From an uncultured Collinsella sp. (GTDB taxonomy: Bacteria; Actinomycetota; Coriobacteriia; Coriobacteriales; Coriobacteriaceae), in NCBI GenBank assembly GCA_958407085.1, contig CATYHY010000001.1, positions 1 to 44,213 of the forward strand: a stretch of DNA of 44,213 nucleotides, written 5' to 3'. The translations under genes and the position numbers were made by a program. Below the pieces are notes generated by a model that ran no database searches, was not told the DNA's origin, and worked only from the letters and a program-made list of their open reading frames with translations. Position 1 is the stretch's first letter. Each line of letters opens with the position of its first letter. This document shows, piece by piece, positions 22,333 through 33,166 of the stretch.

Positions 22333-25300
22333 ATGCAGGCAGATTCCGCTCAGCAGCAGGGCCTTTATCGCCCCGAATTCGACCACGATGCATGTGGCAT
22401 CGGCGCGCTTGCCGATATCAACGGTGAGCGCCATCACCAGATTCTGGACGATGCGCTGTCCATTCTGGTCAACTTGGAGCACCGCGGCGGCACAGGACTC
22501 GAGAAGAACACTGGCGACGGCGCTGGCATCCTGTTCCAGGTTCCGCATCACTTTTTCCGTAAAGAGGCTCAAAAGTGTGGCCAGATTCTGCCGGCAGAGG
22601 GCGACTATGGCGTGGCCATGCTGTTCTTCCCGCAGGACGAGAAGGGCGTAGAGGATGCCCGCCGCGTGTTTGAGGAGGGCTGCGCCGAGGCTGGCGTGCC
22701 GCTGCTCTTTTGGCGCGAGGTGCCGGTCGACCCGCACGACCTGGGCGAGACAGCCCGCGCCTGCATGCCCACTATCCTTCAGGCCTTCCTGGGCCGACCG
22801 GACGACACGCCGGCGGGCGACGCCTTCGAGCGCCGTCTGTACGTGTGCCGCCGCACCATCGAGAAGAAGGCCGATGCCGAGTTTGCCCTGCGCGACAAGA
22901 TCTTCTACGTGTGCTCCATGAGCTCGCGCACCATCGTGTACAAGGGCATGCTGGTCGCCACGCAGATGCGCCGCTTCTTCATCGACCTCAACGACGCCGC
23001 CGTCAAGACGGCCGTGGCGCTCGTCCACTCGCGCTACTCCACCAATACCACGCCCAGCTGGGAGCGTGCACATCCCAACCGCTTTATCATCCACAACGGC
23101 GAGATCAACACCCTCAAGGGCAACGTCAACTGGATTCGCGCCCGCGAGCCCAACCTGTACAGCCCCGTGCTGCAGCACGATCTTGAGCGCGTGATGCCCA
23201 TCATCAACCGCGAGGGCTCCGACTCCGCGATTCTGGACAACGTGCTCGAGTTTTTGGTCATGAACGGCCGTCCGCTCACGCGCGCCGCATCCATGCTGCT
23301 GCCCGAGCCGTGGGACCACAACGACAGCCTGAGCGAGGAGCGCCGCGCCTACGACGCCTACCAGTCCATGCTCATGGAGCCGTGGGACGGTCCTGCCGCT
23401 ATCGCCTTTACCGACGGTCGCACGCTGGGTGCCGCCCTCGACCGTAACGGCTTGCGTCCCGCCCGCTACTATGTGACGCGCGACGGTCGCTTTATGCTGG
23501 CAAGCGAGGTGGGCACCATCGAGGTGAGCCCCGAGAACATCCTGACGAGCGGCTGCCTGGGACCGGGCCAGATGCTCGAGGTCGATTTTGCCCGCGGCCG
23601 CGTCATCTACAACGACGAGCTGCGCGCCCGTTACGCCAAGGAAAAGCCCTATCGCGACTGGATCGCCGAGGAGACGCTGACCGTCGACGCACTCGACAAG
23701 CCCGCCGCGCCCGCGCCCGCCGAGGATGCCGAGGTGCCCGCCGCCGTGCGCATGGCCAAGCTCGGGTATCACTGGGATGATGTTGACGAAGTCGTGCGTC
23801 CCATGGCCCAGCAGGGCAAGGCGCCGCTCGCCTCGATGGGTGTCGATGCGCCGCTGGCCTGCCTGTCCAAGAAGACGCGCTCGTTCTTCGACTACTTCTA
23901 TCAGCTGTTCGCTCAGGTCACGAACCCGCCGATCGACGCCCTGCGCGAGCATATGGTCACCTCGACCACGCTCTACCTGGGCAACCACGGCAACCTGCTC
24001 GAGGACTCCCGCACGGCCTGCCAGCTGGTGCGTCTGGAGTGCCCGCTGCTGAGCGAGGAGGAGTTCGACCGCATTTGCGCGATTGACCGTGTTGGCTTTA
24101 AGACCCGCCGGTTCCGTGCCGTGTACCGCCGCGATGCGGGTGAGGGCGCGCTGCAGGCTGCGCTCAAGCAGCTTGCAGAGGACGTTGAGGCTGCGGTCCG
24201 CGACGGCGTGAACATCGTGGTATTGAGCGACCGCGCTGCCGCAGGCGAGGTACCCGTACCGTCACTGCTCGCCGTGGGCTGCGTGCACAACCACCTGATC
24301 CGCGCCGGCGTGCGTACCTTTGCCGACATCGTGGTGGAGTGCGGCGATGCCGTGTCCCCGCACGACTTTGCGGCGCTGGTGGGCTACTCCGCGAGCGGCA
24401 TCTATCCGTACAACGCGCATGCGTGCATTCGCGACTTGGCGGCGCACGGCGATCTGGACGTGACAGCCGAGCAGGGCATCGCCAACTACAACAAGGCTGC
24501 GACCGCCGGCATCGTTTCCATCATGTCCAAGATGGGCATCTCCACAGTGCAGAGCTACCATTCGGCGCAGATCTTCGAGGCCGTGGGCTTTACGCCGGAG
24601 TTCGTCAATGCGTACTTCGCTGGCACGGTGAGCCGTGTGGGCGGTATGGGTGTCGAGGACGTTGAGCGCGAGCAAAACGAGCGCTACGACGCCGCGCTCG
24701 CTATCCTTAAGAGCCCGGCTCCCGATCAACTGCCCACGCTGGGCCTGACCAAGTGGCGCCCGCTTGGCGGCGAGGATCACCTCATCGATCCGCAGACTGT
24801 CTACTTGCTGCAGACCGCCTGCCGTGAGGACAGCTACGACACCTTTAAGGAGTACAGCGCCCGCCTGCACCGCACCGGCCGTGCCGTGCGCCTGCGTGAC
24901 CTGCTGGACTTTAATGCCAACGGTCGCACGCCGGTTTCGCTCGACGAGGTGGAGCCCGCGCTCAACATCGTCCGCCGCTTTAACACCGGCGCCATGTCGT
25001 ACGGTTCCATCAGCAAAGAGGCACACGAGTGCATGGCCATCGCCATGAACCGCCTGCACGGTCGTTCCAACTCGGGCGAGGGCGGCGAGGATCCGCGTCG
25101 CGAGACCCCGCTGGCCAACGGTGACTCCAAGAATTCCGCCATCAAGCAGGTGGCAAGCGCGCGCTTTGGCGTGACGAGCCGCTACCTGTGCAGCGCCTTT
25201 GAGATTCAGATCAAGATGGCCCAGGGCGCCAAACCCGGCGAGGGCGGACACCTGCCCGGCAAGAAGGTCTACCCCTGGATTGCCGAGGTCCGTCAGTCCA

Positions 25301-27018
25301 CGCCCGGCATCGGCCTGATCTCGCCTCCGCCGCACCACGACATCTACTCCATCGAGGACCTGGCGGAGCTTATCTTCGATCTTAAGAACGCCAACCCCGG
25401 CGCGCGCGTGTCGGTCAAGCTGGTCAGCGAGGCCGGCGTCGGCACCATCGCCACCGGTGTGGCCAAGGGCGCGGCCGACAAGATCTTGATCAGCGGTCAC
25501 AATGGCGGCTCGGGCGCCGCTGCGCGCGACTCTATCTGGCATGCGGGCCTGCCGCTGGAGCTTGGCCTTGCCGAGGCCCAGCAGACGCTGCTGCAAAACG
25601 GCCTGCGCTCGCGCGTGGTGCTCGAGGCCGATGGCAAGCTCATGGACGGCACCGATGTTGCTGTCGCTTGCCTGTTGGGCGCCGAGGAGTTTGGCTTTGC
25701 TACCATGCCACTCATCTCCATGGGCTGCCTCATGCAGCGTGACTGCCAGCAGGATACCTGTCCGGCCGGCATCGCGACGCAAAACTGCCGCCTGCGTCAC
25801 GGCTTCCGCGGTAAGCCCGAGCACGTTGAGCACTTTATGCTCTTTGTGGCCGAGCAGCTGCGCGAGATCATGGCGAGCCTGGGCTTCCGCACCATCGACG
25901 AGATGGTCGGCCATCCCGAGTGCTTGCGTCAGATCGAGGTCCCGGGCAACCGCAAGGCAAACCTGCTCGATCTGTCGCCCGTGCTGGCGAGCGCGACCTG
26001 CGAGTTCGGTGCCCATATCCCGGGTGCCGACGGTCGCCACTTCCTGCCGCAGATGGCCGCGGACAGCGAGCTCGACAAGACGCTCGACTCCACGTTGTTT
26101 GTGCCCTATACGGCCGATGCCCGTGCACACCTGCGTCCGATTCGCTTCCGCGCCGATATCGCCAACGTCAACCGCTGCGTGGGCACCATCTTGGGCAACG
26201 CGGTGACCAAGGCGCATCCCGAGGGCCTGCCCGCCGGCTCCATCACCGTCGATTGCGATGGTTCGGCCGGTCAGAGCTTTGGTGCCTTCCTGCCGCGCGG
26301 CATTACGCTCAACGTGTGCGGCGACGCCAACGATTACTTTGGCAAGGGCCTTTCGGGCGGCGAGGTGTCGGTGCGCCCCAATCCGCATGCGACCTACAAG
26401 TTCGACGAGAACATCATCGTGGGCAACGTTGCGTTCTTTGGTGCTACGAGCGGCCGCGGCTTCATTAACGGTCTTGCCGGCCAGCGTTTTGCCGTGCGTA
26501 ACTCCGGTGCCACCGTGGTGGTCGAGGGCTGCGGCAATCATGGCTGCGAGTACATGACGGGCGGTCTGGCGCTCATCCTGGGCGAGGTCGGGCAGAACTT
26601 TGCCGCCGGTATGACGGGCGGCGCGGCCTATGTCTTTGACCAATACGGCACGCTCGACGCCCGCGTGAACCATGAGAGCGTGGAGCTCAAGGCCCCGACG
26701 GCCGACGAGCTGGCGCAGATTCGTGCGCTCATCCAAGAGCACGTGGACGCGACGCAGAGCCCGCGCGGCATTAAGCTGCTCTACAGCTTTGAGACGATGA
26801 GCAAGCACTTTGTGAAGGTCATTCCGACTGAGTACGAACGCGTGCTGGCGATTGTCGCTGCGGCCGAGCCCGTGGGCAAGACGCATGCGCAGGCTGAGGA
26901 GCTGGCGTTTGACATTGTGACCGGTCGCGCGAGCGCCGCGGATGTCGCTCGCTTCGATGTCACGGGCGCTGCGTCCGTGGCTGCCAGCTCTGTTGCTTCG
27001 AACAAGAAGGAGGCGTAA
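22333..27018 (+). CDS. gltB: Glutamate synthase, large (alpha) subunit
   Basis: Uses glutamine amide nitrogen to convert 2-oxoglutarate to glutamate, with electrons from the small subunit. 1561 residues, full length. The N-terminal class II amidotransferase domain has catalytic Cys21 (FDHDACGIGALADINGE), meaning a 20-residue propeptide is probably cleaved; RYSTNTTPSWERAHPNR and HNGEINTLKGNVNW follow. The FMN-binding synthase domain includes SNSGEGGEDP and KPGEGGHLPGKKV; the 3Fe-4S motif is in CLMQRDCQQDTCPAGIATQ. The C-terminal GXGXG beta-helix has GDANDYFGKGLSGGE and GRGFINGLAGQRFAVRNSG. ATG 22333 follows GGGGAGGA. gltD follows by 5 bases. Ends in TAA. Confidence 0.97.
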   Translation: MQADSAQQQGLYRPEFDHDACGIGALADINGERHHQILDDALSILVNLEHRGGTGLEKNTGDGAGILFQVPHHFFRKEAQKCGQILPAEGDYGVAMLFFPQDEKGVEDARRVFEEGCAEAGVPLLFWREVPVDPHDLGETARACMPTILQAFLGRPDDTPAGDAFERRLYVCRRTIEKKADAEFALRDKIFYVCSMSSRTIVYKGMLVATQMRRFFIDLNDAAVKTAVALVHSRYSTNTTPSWERAHPNRFIIHNGEINTLKGNVNWIRAREPNLYSPVLQHDLERVMPIINREGSDSAILDNVLEFLVMNGRPLTRAASMLLPEPWDHNDSLSEERRAYDAYQSMLMEPWDGPAAIAFTDGRTLGAALDRNGLRPARYYVTRDGRFMLASEVGTIEVSPENILTSGCLGPGQMLEVDFARGRVIYNDELRARYAKEKPYRDWIAEETLTVDALDKPAAPAPAEDAEVPAAVRMAKLGYHWDDVDEVVRPMAQQGKAPLASMGVDAPLACLSKKTRSFFDYFYQLFAQVTNPPIDALREHMVTSTTLYLGNHGNLLEDSRTACQLVRLECPLLSEEEFDRICAIDRVGFKTRRFRAVYRRDAGEGALQAALKQLAEDVEAAVRDGVNIVVLSDRAAAGEVPVPSLLAVGCVHNHLIRAGVRTFADIVVECGDAVSPHDFAALVGYSASGIYPYNAHACIRDLAAHGDLDVTAEQGIANYNKAATAGIVSIMSKMGISTVQSYHSAQIFEAVGFTPEFVNAYFAGTVSRVGGMGVEDVEREQNERYDAALAILKSPAPDQLPTLGLTKWRPLGGEDHLIDPQTVYLLQTACREDSYDTFKEYSARLHRTGRAVRLRDLLDFNANGRTPVSLDEVEPALNIVRRFNTGAMSYGSISKEAHECMAIAMNRLHGRSNSGEGGEDPRRETPLANGDSKNSAIKQVASARFGVTSRYLCSAFEIQIKMAQGAKPGEGGHLPGKKVYPWIAEVRQSTPGIGLISPPPHHDIYSIEDLAELIFDLKNANPGARVSVKLVSEAGVGTIATGVAKGAADKILISGHNGGSGAAARDSIWHAGLPLELGLAEAQQTLLQNGLRSRVVLEADGKLMDGTDVAVACLLGAEEFGFATMPLISMGCLMQRDCQQDTCPAGIATQNCRLRHGFRGKPEHVEHFMLFVAEQLREIMASLGFRTIDEMVGHPECLRQIEVPGNRKANLLDLSPVLASATCEFGAHIPGADGRHFLPQMAADSELDKTLDSTLFVPYTADARAHLRPIRFRADIANVNRCVGTILGNAVTKAHPEGLPAGSITVDCDGSAGQSFGAFLPRGITLNVCGDANDYFGKGLSGGEVSVRPNPHATYKFDENIIVGNVAFFGATSGRGFINGLAGQRFAVRNSGATVVVEGCGNHGCEYMTGGLALILGEVGQNFAAGMTGGAAYVFDQYGTLDARVNHESVELKAPTADELAQIRALIQEHVDATQSPRGIKLLYSFETMSKHFVKVIPTEYERVLAIVAAAEPVGKTHAQAEELAFDIVTGRASAADVARFDVTGAASVAASSVASNKKEA

Positions 27019-27023
27019 GTGCC

Positions 27024-28505
<1,482 letters not shown>

Positions 28506-28516
28506 AGTAGTCATTT

Positions 28517-28558
28517 AAGAACGTCCCCAACGACTAGTCATTGGGGACGTTCTTTTTT
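28517..28558 (+). terminator. Terminator of gltBD, with an alternative partner arm
   Basis: AAGAACGTCCCCAA (28517-28530) and TTGGGGACGTTCTT (28541-28554) form a perfect 14-bp stem with a 10-base loop, and a T-run follows. A third segment, CTAGTCGTTGGGGAC (28561-28575), is the exact reverse complement of 28523-28537, so the left arm has two possible partners. Confidence 0.85.
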
Positions 28559-28870
28559 GTCTAGTCGTTGGGGACACTCTTCACGGGGCGCCTGTTCGTT
28601 TGTCGACGTATGGGTGTTCATTTGTCGACTTCTTGGGCTGTGGTCACCTGTTGTTTCTGTGGTGGCTGCGGGCATCTGGCTCAAAAGGGCGGGTTGGCTG
28701 TCTATGTCTACCTGCGGTTTCTTTGCGGTGCGCTCATTCGGTCAAGTGTCCCGTCAAGTGTTTGGTTAGCATCTGGTTTGCAGTCGAAGGCCTATTTTGC
28801 CCGCGCTGACAGTGGCTGCTCGCCCTCCTCGTAAGCTCAAATTGAGGTTCATCAGTTTGAGGAGGATGCC
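28559..28870 (+). other. Gene-free stretch after gltBD
   Basis: Besides the third terminator arm (28561-28575), it holds a direct repeat TGTTC(G/A)TTTGTCGAC at 28593-28607 and 28615-28629 (22-base period) and a shorter repeat GTCAAGTGT near 28742-28760. Short open frames here lack ribosome-binding sites and normal codon use. A promoter for the next gene is probably in the last 80 bases. Confidence 0.4.
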
Positions 28871-29578
28871 ATGACTGACCAAGTTTTTGACCGAGCACAG
28901 CTGGCCGAAGCCGTCGGCAGCGATATTGCCGACATGGCTCACTTTTGGATGCTGCGGAAGTTTCAATTCCTGGAGCCGGCGCGCGAGCGGTTCGAGATTA
29001 TCGTCGATCCGTGGCTCAGCTATTGCGAGGAACCTTCTCAAAACGAAATCATGGCCTACAACATGGCGTTTACCGATTGGCTGCTGTTTGAGCGCCCCTA
29101 TTACCACGGCAAGACGCTGTTGGAACTGTATGTGGACGAGCCGCCAGCGTCAATTTCTCCAGCTTCGCTCGGGCGACTTAAGCGGGTGCGTGACACGCAG
29201 TATTTCTCGTGCTTTGGCATTTTGGACAAGGATCCCGCGACTGGCATGGTCGTGCTGGAGGATACGCGCACCGACCGTCGCTTTGACGTCTACGACCCAC
29301 ATATCGTGCAAAAGGAGCACTGGAACGATGGCGCGATTGCGGTGCGACTCGCGTGCGTCGACGATGTCTGGCTGACGGCGGGGCAGCTCTACCTGTATGA
29401 CGTCGCGCGGCTGAGCGACACGGCGGTCGACGGGCCGGGCGCGGTGCATCCCGAGGACCTAGAGGACGGTTTCGACACCTCGTGCATCAGCTTCTTTTTG
29501 CGCCTGGTCCGCGACATCATGGGTGCTCAGGGGCGCTACGTAAAGTCGCTCAATATTTACGAGCAGGAGTGGGAGTAG
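28871..29578 (+). CDS. Conserved-looking hypothetical protein
   Basis: 235 residues, soluble, acidic, no signal peptide or membrane segment, not recognised. The N-terminal half has aromatic-rich text (MAHFWMLRKFQFLEPARERF, YNMAFTDWLLFERPYYHGKT) and the middle has beta-type segments (FSCFGILDKDPATGMVVLED, RRFDVYDPHIVQKEHWND, AVRLACVDDVWLTAGQLYLY). The layout of a short helical domain followed by a beta domain is reminiscent of small-molecule or plant-type SEC-C-associated proteins, but no signature motif supports a family. ATG 28871 has a strong GAGGAGG site, and codon use matches its neighbours. Ends in TAG; array C starts 38 bases later. Confidence 0.7.
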   Translation: MTDQVFDRAQLAEAVGSDIADMAHFWMLRKFQFLEPARERFEIIVDPWLSYCEEPSQNEIMAYNMAFTDWLLFERPYYHGKTLLELYVDEPPASISPASLGRLKRVRDTQYFSCFGILDKDPATGMVVLEDTRTDRRFDVYDPHIVQKEHWNDGAIAVRLACVDDVWLTAGQLYLYDVARLSDTAVDGPGAVHPEDLEDGFDTSCISFFLRLVRDIMGAQGRYVKSLNIYEQEWE

Positions 29579-29615
29579 GGAGTGGGCTGTCGCAGCGCCG
29601 CCGCCTGTCTATTTG

Positions 29616-29751
29616 TCTCGATCTGTAACGTTTAGGGACAAAAAACCGGTCTACCTGTTACAGATCGAGACAGAGGTTAGACGCACGACTGAAAATCTCA
29701 ATCTGTAACAACTAGAGGCTCAAAGACTGTCTTCCTGTTACAGATCGAGAC
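29616..29751. repeat. 56-bp palindrome array C (2 units, 80-bp period)
   Basis: Units 29616-29671 and 29696-29751, both 56 bases, spacer 24 bases. The last unit is followed by GTTTGCC. It lies directly before the nuclease-like gene (start 29805), on the opposite side from array D. Confidence 0.95.
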
Positions 29752-29804
29752 GTTTGCCGACAGCGGCAACGGTGACAACGGCCCATTTCCCTGATGTGGT
29801 GGTG

Positions 29805-30848
29805 ATGAAAGTGTCTAATACCGTTCTTAAACACAAGCAGGCGACACGTAACACCTTGGCGCGGAATAGGATGCTTGCCAGGCTCACGGAGGCGGCTGAG
29901 CAAGGCGTGCTGCTTGTGACGCACGACAATGCCGAGCTCATGTGGCTGCGGCGTCATGTGGGAACCGATGATATTGCGGAGCCCGAGCCGTATTTGTTCT
30001 GCTTTCAGCATGATTGGGTTGTACTGACGCCGGCGGAGCGAGCGCTGCGGACCATTAAAGGGCTTGCGGAGTTTCATCCAGACTGGGCGTTTTGGGGTTA
30101 TGACGCGGCACTTTTGTGGGGTCTGGAGGTGCCGAATGATCTGCTCGGGCCGCGATTTCTTGTTAAGACAGGTTGCTCGGTGCCGCTGAGTGCAGGATGC
30201 CGACTGTTGCGTCCGCAGACGGCGGGTGCGCTCGAGAGTGTTGACGGCGTGCAGGTTACGTCGTTTTGGCACACGGTAGAGGATTGCCTGCTGCGTGCGC
30301 CGTTTTCGTATGGCCTGGCGATTGCCGATTCTGCGTTGCGAGCAAAGGGCGTATCGCGCGATGACTTTTGTGAGCGGCTTCGTATGGATTGTGAAGGCAA
30401 GCGCGGGTATCGCAGAGCGCAGGTGATTGCGTCGTATGCGGACGGGCTGTCCGAAAACGGCGGCGAGTCTCGTTTTCGGGCGTTCTTTATTGCGTACGGC
30501 TTTCCAGTTCCGGAACTGCAGGTGGAGTTTCGTGATCCGCTCGATCCGAGCCAAGTGTTTCGCGTTGATTATTTTTGGAGGCTCGAGGACGGAACGTGCG
30601 TGATTGGCGAGCTGGACGGAAAGGGGAAGTATGCCTTGCAGAACGACGAGGGTCGGGAGTTGATCGACCCATTCGTGGCAGAACGTCAGCGAGAGTCTCA
30701 TCTGACGATGCTTGGGCACAAGGTGCTTCGGTTTACGTTTGATGAGCTCAAGAATCCGGGGAAGCTGGTTGAGAAGATGAGGCTGGCGGGAATTCCACAG
30801 CGGGCCGATTTGGCTGAGGAATGGAGATGCCGGTGGTATGGGCGCTGA
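29805..30848 (+). CDS. AbiEi-like / PD-(D/E)XK nuclease-type protein
   Basis: 347 residues. The N-terminal part (KQATRNTLARNRMLARLTEAAEQGVLLVTHDNAELMWLRRHV) looks like a small winged-helix domain. The middle (LTPAERALRTIKGLAEFHPDWAFWGYDAALLWGLEVP, VTSFWHTVEDCLLRAPFSYGLAIADSAL) has the pattern of AbiEi-type antitoxin/transcription factor proteins. The C-terminal part fits a DUF559/Vsr-like restriction-endonuclease fold: GESRFRAFFIAYGFPVPELQ, FRVDYFWRLEDG, VIGELDGKGKY (candidate E-D-E-D-K active site), ERQRESHLTMLGHKVLRFT. The start at ATG 29805 is tentative; in-frame starts up to 29754 exist but the ribosome-binding site is weak. It is bracketed 53 bases upstream and 42 bases downstream by palindrome arrays C and D. 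Ends in TGA. No toxin partner is adjacent. Confidence 0.75.
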   Translation: MKVSNTVLKHKQATRNTLARNRMLARLTEAAEQGVLLVTHDNAELMWLRRHVGTDDIAEPEPYLFCFQHDWVVLTPAERALRTIKGLAEFHPDWAFWGYDAALLWGLEVPNDLLGPRFLVKTGCSVPLSAGCRLLRPQTAGALESVDGVQVTSFWHTVEDCLLRAPFSYGLAIADSALRAKGVSRDDFCERLRMDCEGKRGYRRAQVIASYADGLSENGGESRFRAFFIAYGFPVPELQVEFRDPLDPSQVFRVDYFWRLEDGTCVIGELDGKGKYALQNDEGRELIDPFVAERQRESHLTMLGHKVLRFTFDELKNPGKLVEKMRLAGIPQRADLAEEWRCRWYGR

Positions 30849-30890
30849 GGGGTGCAGCTGATGCGGATGTGGTTGTTCCTGTCGAGTTTG

Positions 30891-31026
30891 TCTCAATCTG
30901 TAACAACAAGGGACCGTTTGGCCTCGTAACTGTTACAGGTCAAGACAGAAGGTTGGCGCCTGCTGAAAGATCTCAATCTGTAACATCTAGAGGCTGAAAA
31001 CCTGTCTATTTGTTACAGATTTAGAC
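30891..31026. repeat. 56-bp palindrome array D (2 units, 80-bp period)
   Basis: Units 30891-30946 and 30971-31026, both 56 bases, spacer 24. The first is the most diverged (arms CAACAAG / GTAACTG) and has a T-run in its loop, so it appears inverted relative to most copies. GTTTG precedes the first unit and follows the last. Confidence 0.93.
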
Positions 31027-31175
31027 GTTTGGCGACGGGGCTGGAGTGGGGCTGCAACGCATTCCGTTCCCCGCATCTCCTTCTTCTTCCCGTTAGCCGA
31101 TATGTCCGGCTTTAGTTTGCTGCATTAGGTGATAATGGACAAATGTTCAAGTTAATCGTGAGGGAGGAGCTCGAT

Positions 31176-32546
31176 ATGGCGACTGCCGATCGTCCCACGT
31201 TGTTTATCAATGCGACCGTCCTGGATGGCTCGGAGCATATGGAGCCGCAGCCCGATATGGCCGTGGCCGTTGAGCGCGGTGTCATCACCTGGATTGGCCC
31301 GAGCGCCGTGGCGCAGGCGCCGGCGGGTGCCGAGGTCATCGACCTGGCGGGTGCGTATCTCATGCCGGGTCTCATCAATATGCACGTGCATCTGTGCGGT
31401 TCGGGCAAACCGGTCTCGGCGGGCGATGCGGGCGCGCTGATGAAGAAGCTCGATAATCCGGTGGGCCGCGCCATCGTCCGCCACATCCTCAAAGGCAGCG
31501 CTCAGCAGCAGCTGGCAAGCGGCGTGACCACGGTGCGCGGTGCAGGCGACCCGCTGTTTGCCGATCTGGCCGTGCGCAACGCCATCGACGCCGGCAAGTA
31601 TCAGGGTCCGCGTCTGGTAGCACCGGGAACGGGTGTCACGGTGCCGGGTGGTCACGGTGCGGGCCTCTTTGCGCAGGTGGCCAATACCCCCGACGAGGCG
31701 GCCGAACAGGTGCGCGATCTGTATGCGCGCGGTGCCGACGTCATCAAGCTGTTCGTGACGGGTGGCGTGTTCGACGCGACCGAAGTGGGCGAGCCGGGCG
31801 TGCTACGCATGCCGGTCGAGGTTGCCGCTGCGGCGTGCAAGGCGGCGCACGAGGTTGGCCTTCCGGTCATGGCCCATGTCGAGAGCACCGAAGGTGTGAA
31901 GGCCGCGCTTCAGGCTGGCGTCGACACAATCGAGCACGGCGCTCCGATAACCTCCGAGATTCTGGAACTGTACCGCGGCGCCGCGGGAACACAGCTCGAG
32001 GGACGCGCGCCGAGCGTGACCTGCACGATCAGTCCGGCGCTGCCGTTTGTGTTGCTCGATCCGGAAAAGACCCATTCGACTGATACGCAAAAGAAGAACG
32101 GCGACATCGTGTGCTCGGGCATTATCGAGAGTGCTCGTGCGGCGCTGGAAGCCGGTATCAAGGTGGGCCTGGGCACGGATTCGAGCTGCCCGTTCGTGAC
32201 ACAGTACGACATGTGGCGCGAGGTGGCCTATTTTGCCGAGTACGTGGGCGTGAGCAATGCCTTCGCACTGCATACAGCCACGAAGGTCAATGCTGAGCTG
32301 CTGGAGCTGGGCGGCGAGACCGGTACGATCGAGTGCGGCAAGGCGGCTGACATTTTGGTGACGCGCGAGAACCCGCTCGATGACCTGTGCGCTCTGCGTG
32401 AGCCGATGCACGTGATGTGCCGCGGTGACCTGGTGCGCAAGCTGAAGGTCAAGCGCATCCCCGAGGTTGACACCGAGCTCGACGCGATTATGGCCATGCC
32501 GGCAGAAGCCCTGGCAGAGGAGCTTGCCCGCGATGGCGTAGCGTAA
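31176..32546 (+). CDS. Metal-dependent amidohydrolase family protein
   Basis: 456 residues of the amidohydrolase superfamily, closest in style to the imidazolonepropionase / Xaa-Pro dipeptidase-like group. Active-site signature complete: HxH in NMHVHLCG (H70, H72), a lysine likely to be carboxylated in DVIKLFVTGG (K191), His234 in VMAHVES, His254 in TIEHGAP and Asp335 in LGTDSS, implying a two-metal site. The flanking beta-sandwich is split between the first 60 and last 70 residues (GTIECGKAADILVTRENPLDDL). ATG 31176 follows GGGAGGAG; an in-frame ATG 33 bases upstream lacks a good site. The substrate is unknown. It stands alone. Ends in TAA. Confidence 0.9.
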   Translation: MATADRPTLFINATVLDGSEHMEPQPDMAVAVERGVITWIGPSAVAQAPAGAEVIDLAGAYLMPGLINMHVHLCGSGKPVSAGDAGALMKKLDNPVGRAIVRHILKGSAQQQLASGVTTVRGAGDPLFADLAVRNAIDAGKYQGPRLVAPGTGVTVPGGHGAGLFAQVANTPDEAAEQVRDLYARGADVIKLFVTGGVFDATEVGEPGVLRMPVEVAAAACKAAHEVGLPVMAHVESTEGVKAALQAGVDTIEHGAPITSEILELYRGAAGTQLEGRAPSVTCTISPALPFVLLDPEKTHSTDTQKKNGDIVCSGIIESARAALEAGIKVGLGTDSSCPFVTQYDMWREVAYFAEYVGVSNAFALHTATKVNAELLELGGETGTIECGKAADILVTRENPLDDLCALREPMHVMCRGDLVRKLKVKRIPEVDTELDAIMAMPAEALAEELARDGVA

Positions 32547-32587
32547 ACGCTGGTGCGACAGCTTCATCGAATGATGTCGCTCCATGC

Positions 32588-32626
32588 AAAAAGCCGAGGT
32601 CTCAACGCGAGGCCTCGGCTTTTATT
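32588..32626. terminator. Bidirectional terminator between convergent genes
   Basis: AAAGCCGAGG and CCTCGGCTTT pair around 13 bases, with an A-run before and TTTATTTTG after. It can end the amidohydrolase on the plus strand and the zinc-ribbon gene on the minus strand. Confidence 0.85.
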
Positions 32627-32645
32627 TTGTCCTATGGTGTAGCGG

Positions 32646-33119
32646 CTAGGAGCGCGTCTCCATCTTGGCGTGGCACTTGGGGCAGGTGACGCGGATCTTG
32701 CCCTTGCCCTTGGGGACGGACAGCATCTGGCCGCAGTTGGGGCACTTGAGGTAGGCCGTGGTCTTGCGACCCTTCCACATCTTCTTGGCCGTTCGCTTGG
32801 CGCGCTCAAAGTCCTCCTTGCTGGTACCAGCGGCACGCGAAGCGTTTGCGGCCGCAGTCCCGCCGCCCAAGCTAGCGACGAACTTGCCGAGGCCGGGGAC
32901 GTTTGCGGTCGCCGTAACAAAGGCGTCGTTCTCCTTGCGGCGCGCGTCGATGTTTTTGGACAGGCCGCGCAGCACGCCAATCACGATAACGGCGATGGCG
33001 ATCCAGCTGAGCCACTGAATACGGGCCATCGATCCGATCATCGCGATGACGATTCCAGCAAAGCCCATCACGATGGTGAGCTCGTCGGCGCCGTTGCGAC
33101 CCTTCATAAAGTCATTCAT
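32646..33119 (-). CDS. Small membrane protein with C-terminal zinc ribbon
   Basis: 157 residues, function unknown. The N-terminus (MNDFMKGRNGADELTIVMG) leads into two hydrophobic segments (IVMGFAGIVIAMIGSM and IQWLSWIAIAVIVIGVL, about residues 15-50). A charged region with an Ala/Gly-rich linker follows, and a C-terminal zinc ribbon YLKCPNCGQMLSVPKGKGKIRVTCPKCHAKMETR. Proteins starting MN.F..GR.G.D.L with this layout are common hypothetical proteins in Gram-positive bacteria. ATG 33119 with AAAGG upstream. It lies next to csoR but is separated from it by a palindromic element, so co-regulation is uncertain. Ends in TAG. Confidence 0.8.
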   Translation of the reverse strand: MNDFMKGRNGADELTIVMGFAGIVIAMIGSMARIQWLSWIAIAVIVIGVLRGLSKNIDARRKENDAFVTATANVPGLGKFVASLGGGTAAANASRAAGTSKEDFERAKRTAKKMWKGRKTTAYLKCPNCGQMLSVPKGKGKIRVTCPKCHAKMETRS

Positions 33120-33166
33120 GCAGAACTGCCTTTCATTTCGCTGTGCTGCACGCTTTTATACCCCTT

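Noticed and set aside
28568..28834. Small coding frames between gltD and the hypothetical gene
   Set aside because: Cys/Trp/Phe-rich text, three overlapping frames equally open, no ribosome-binding sites.
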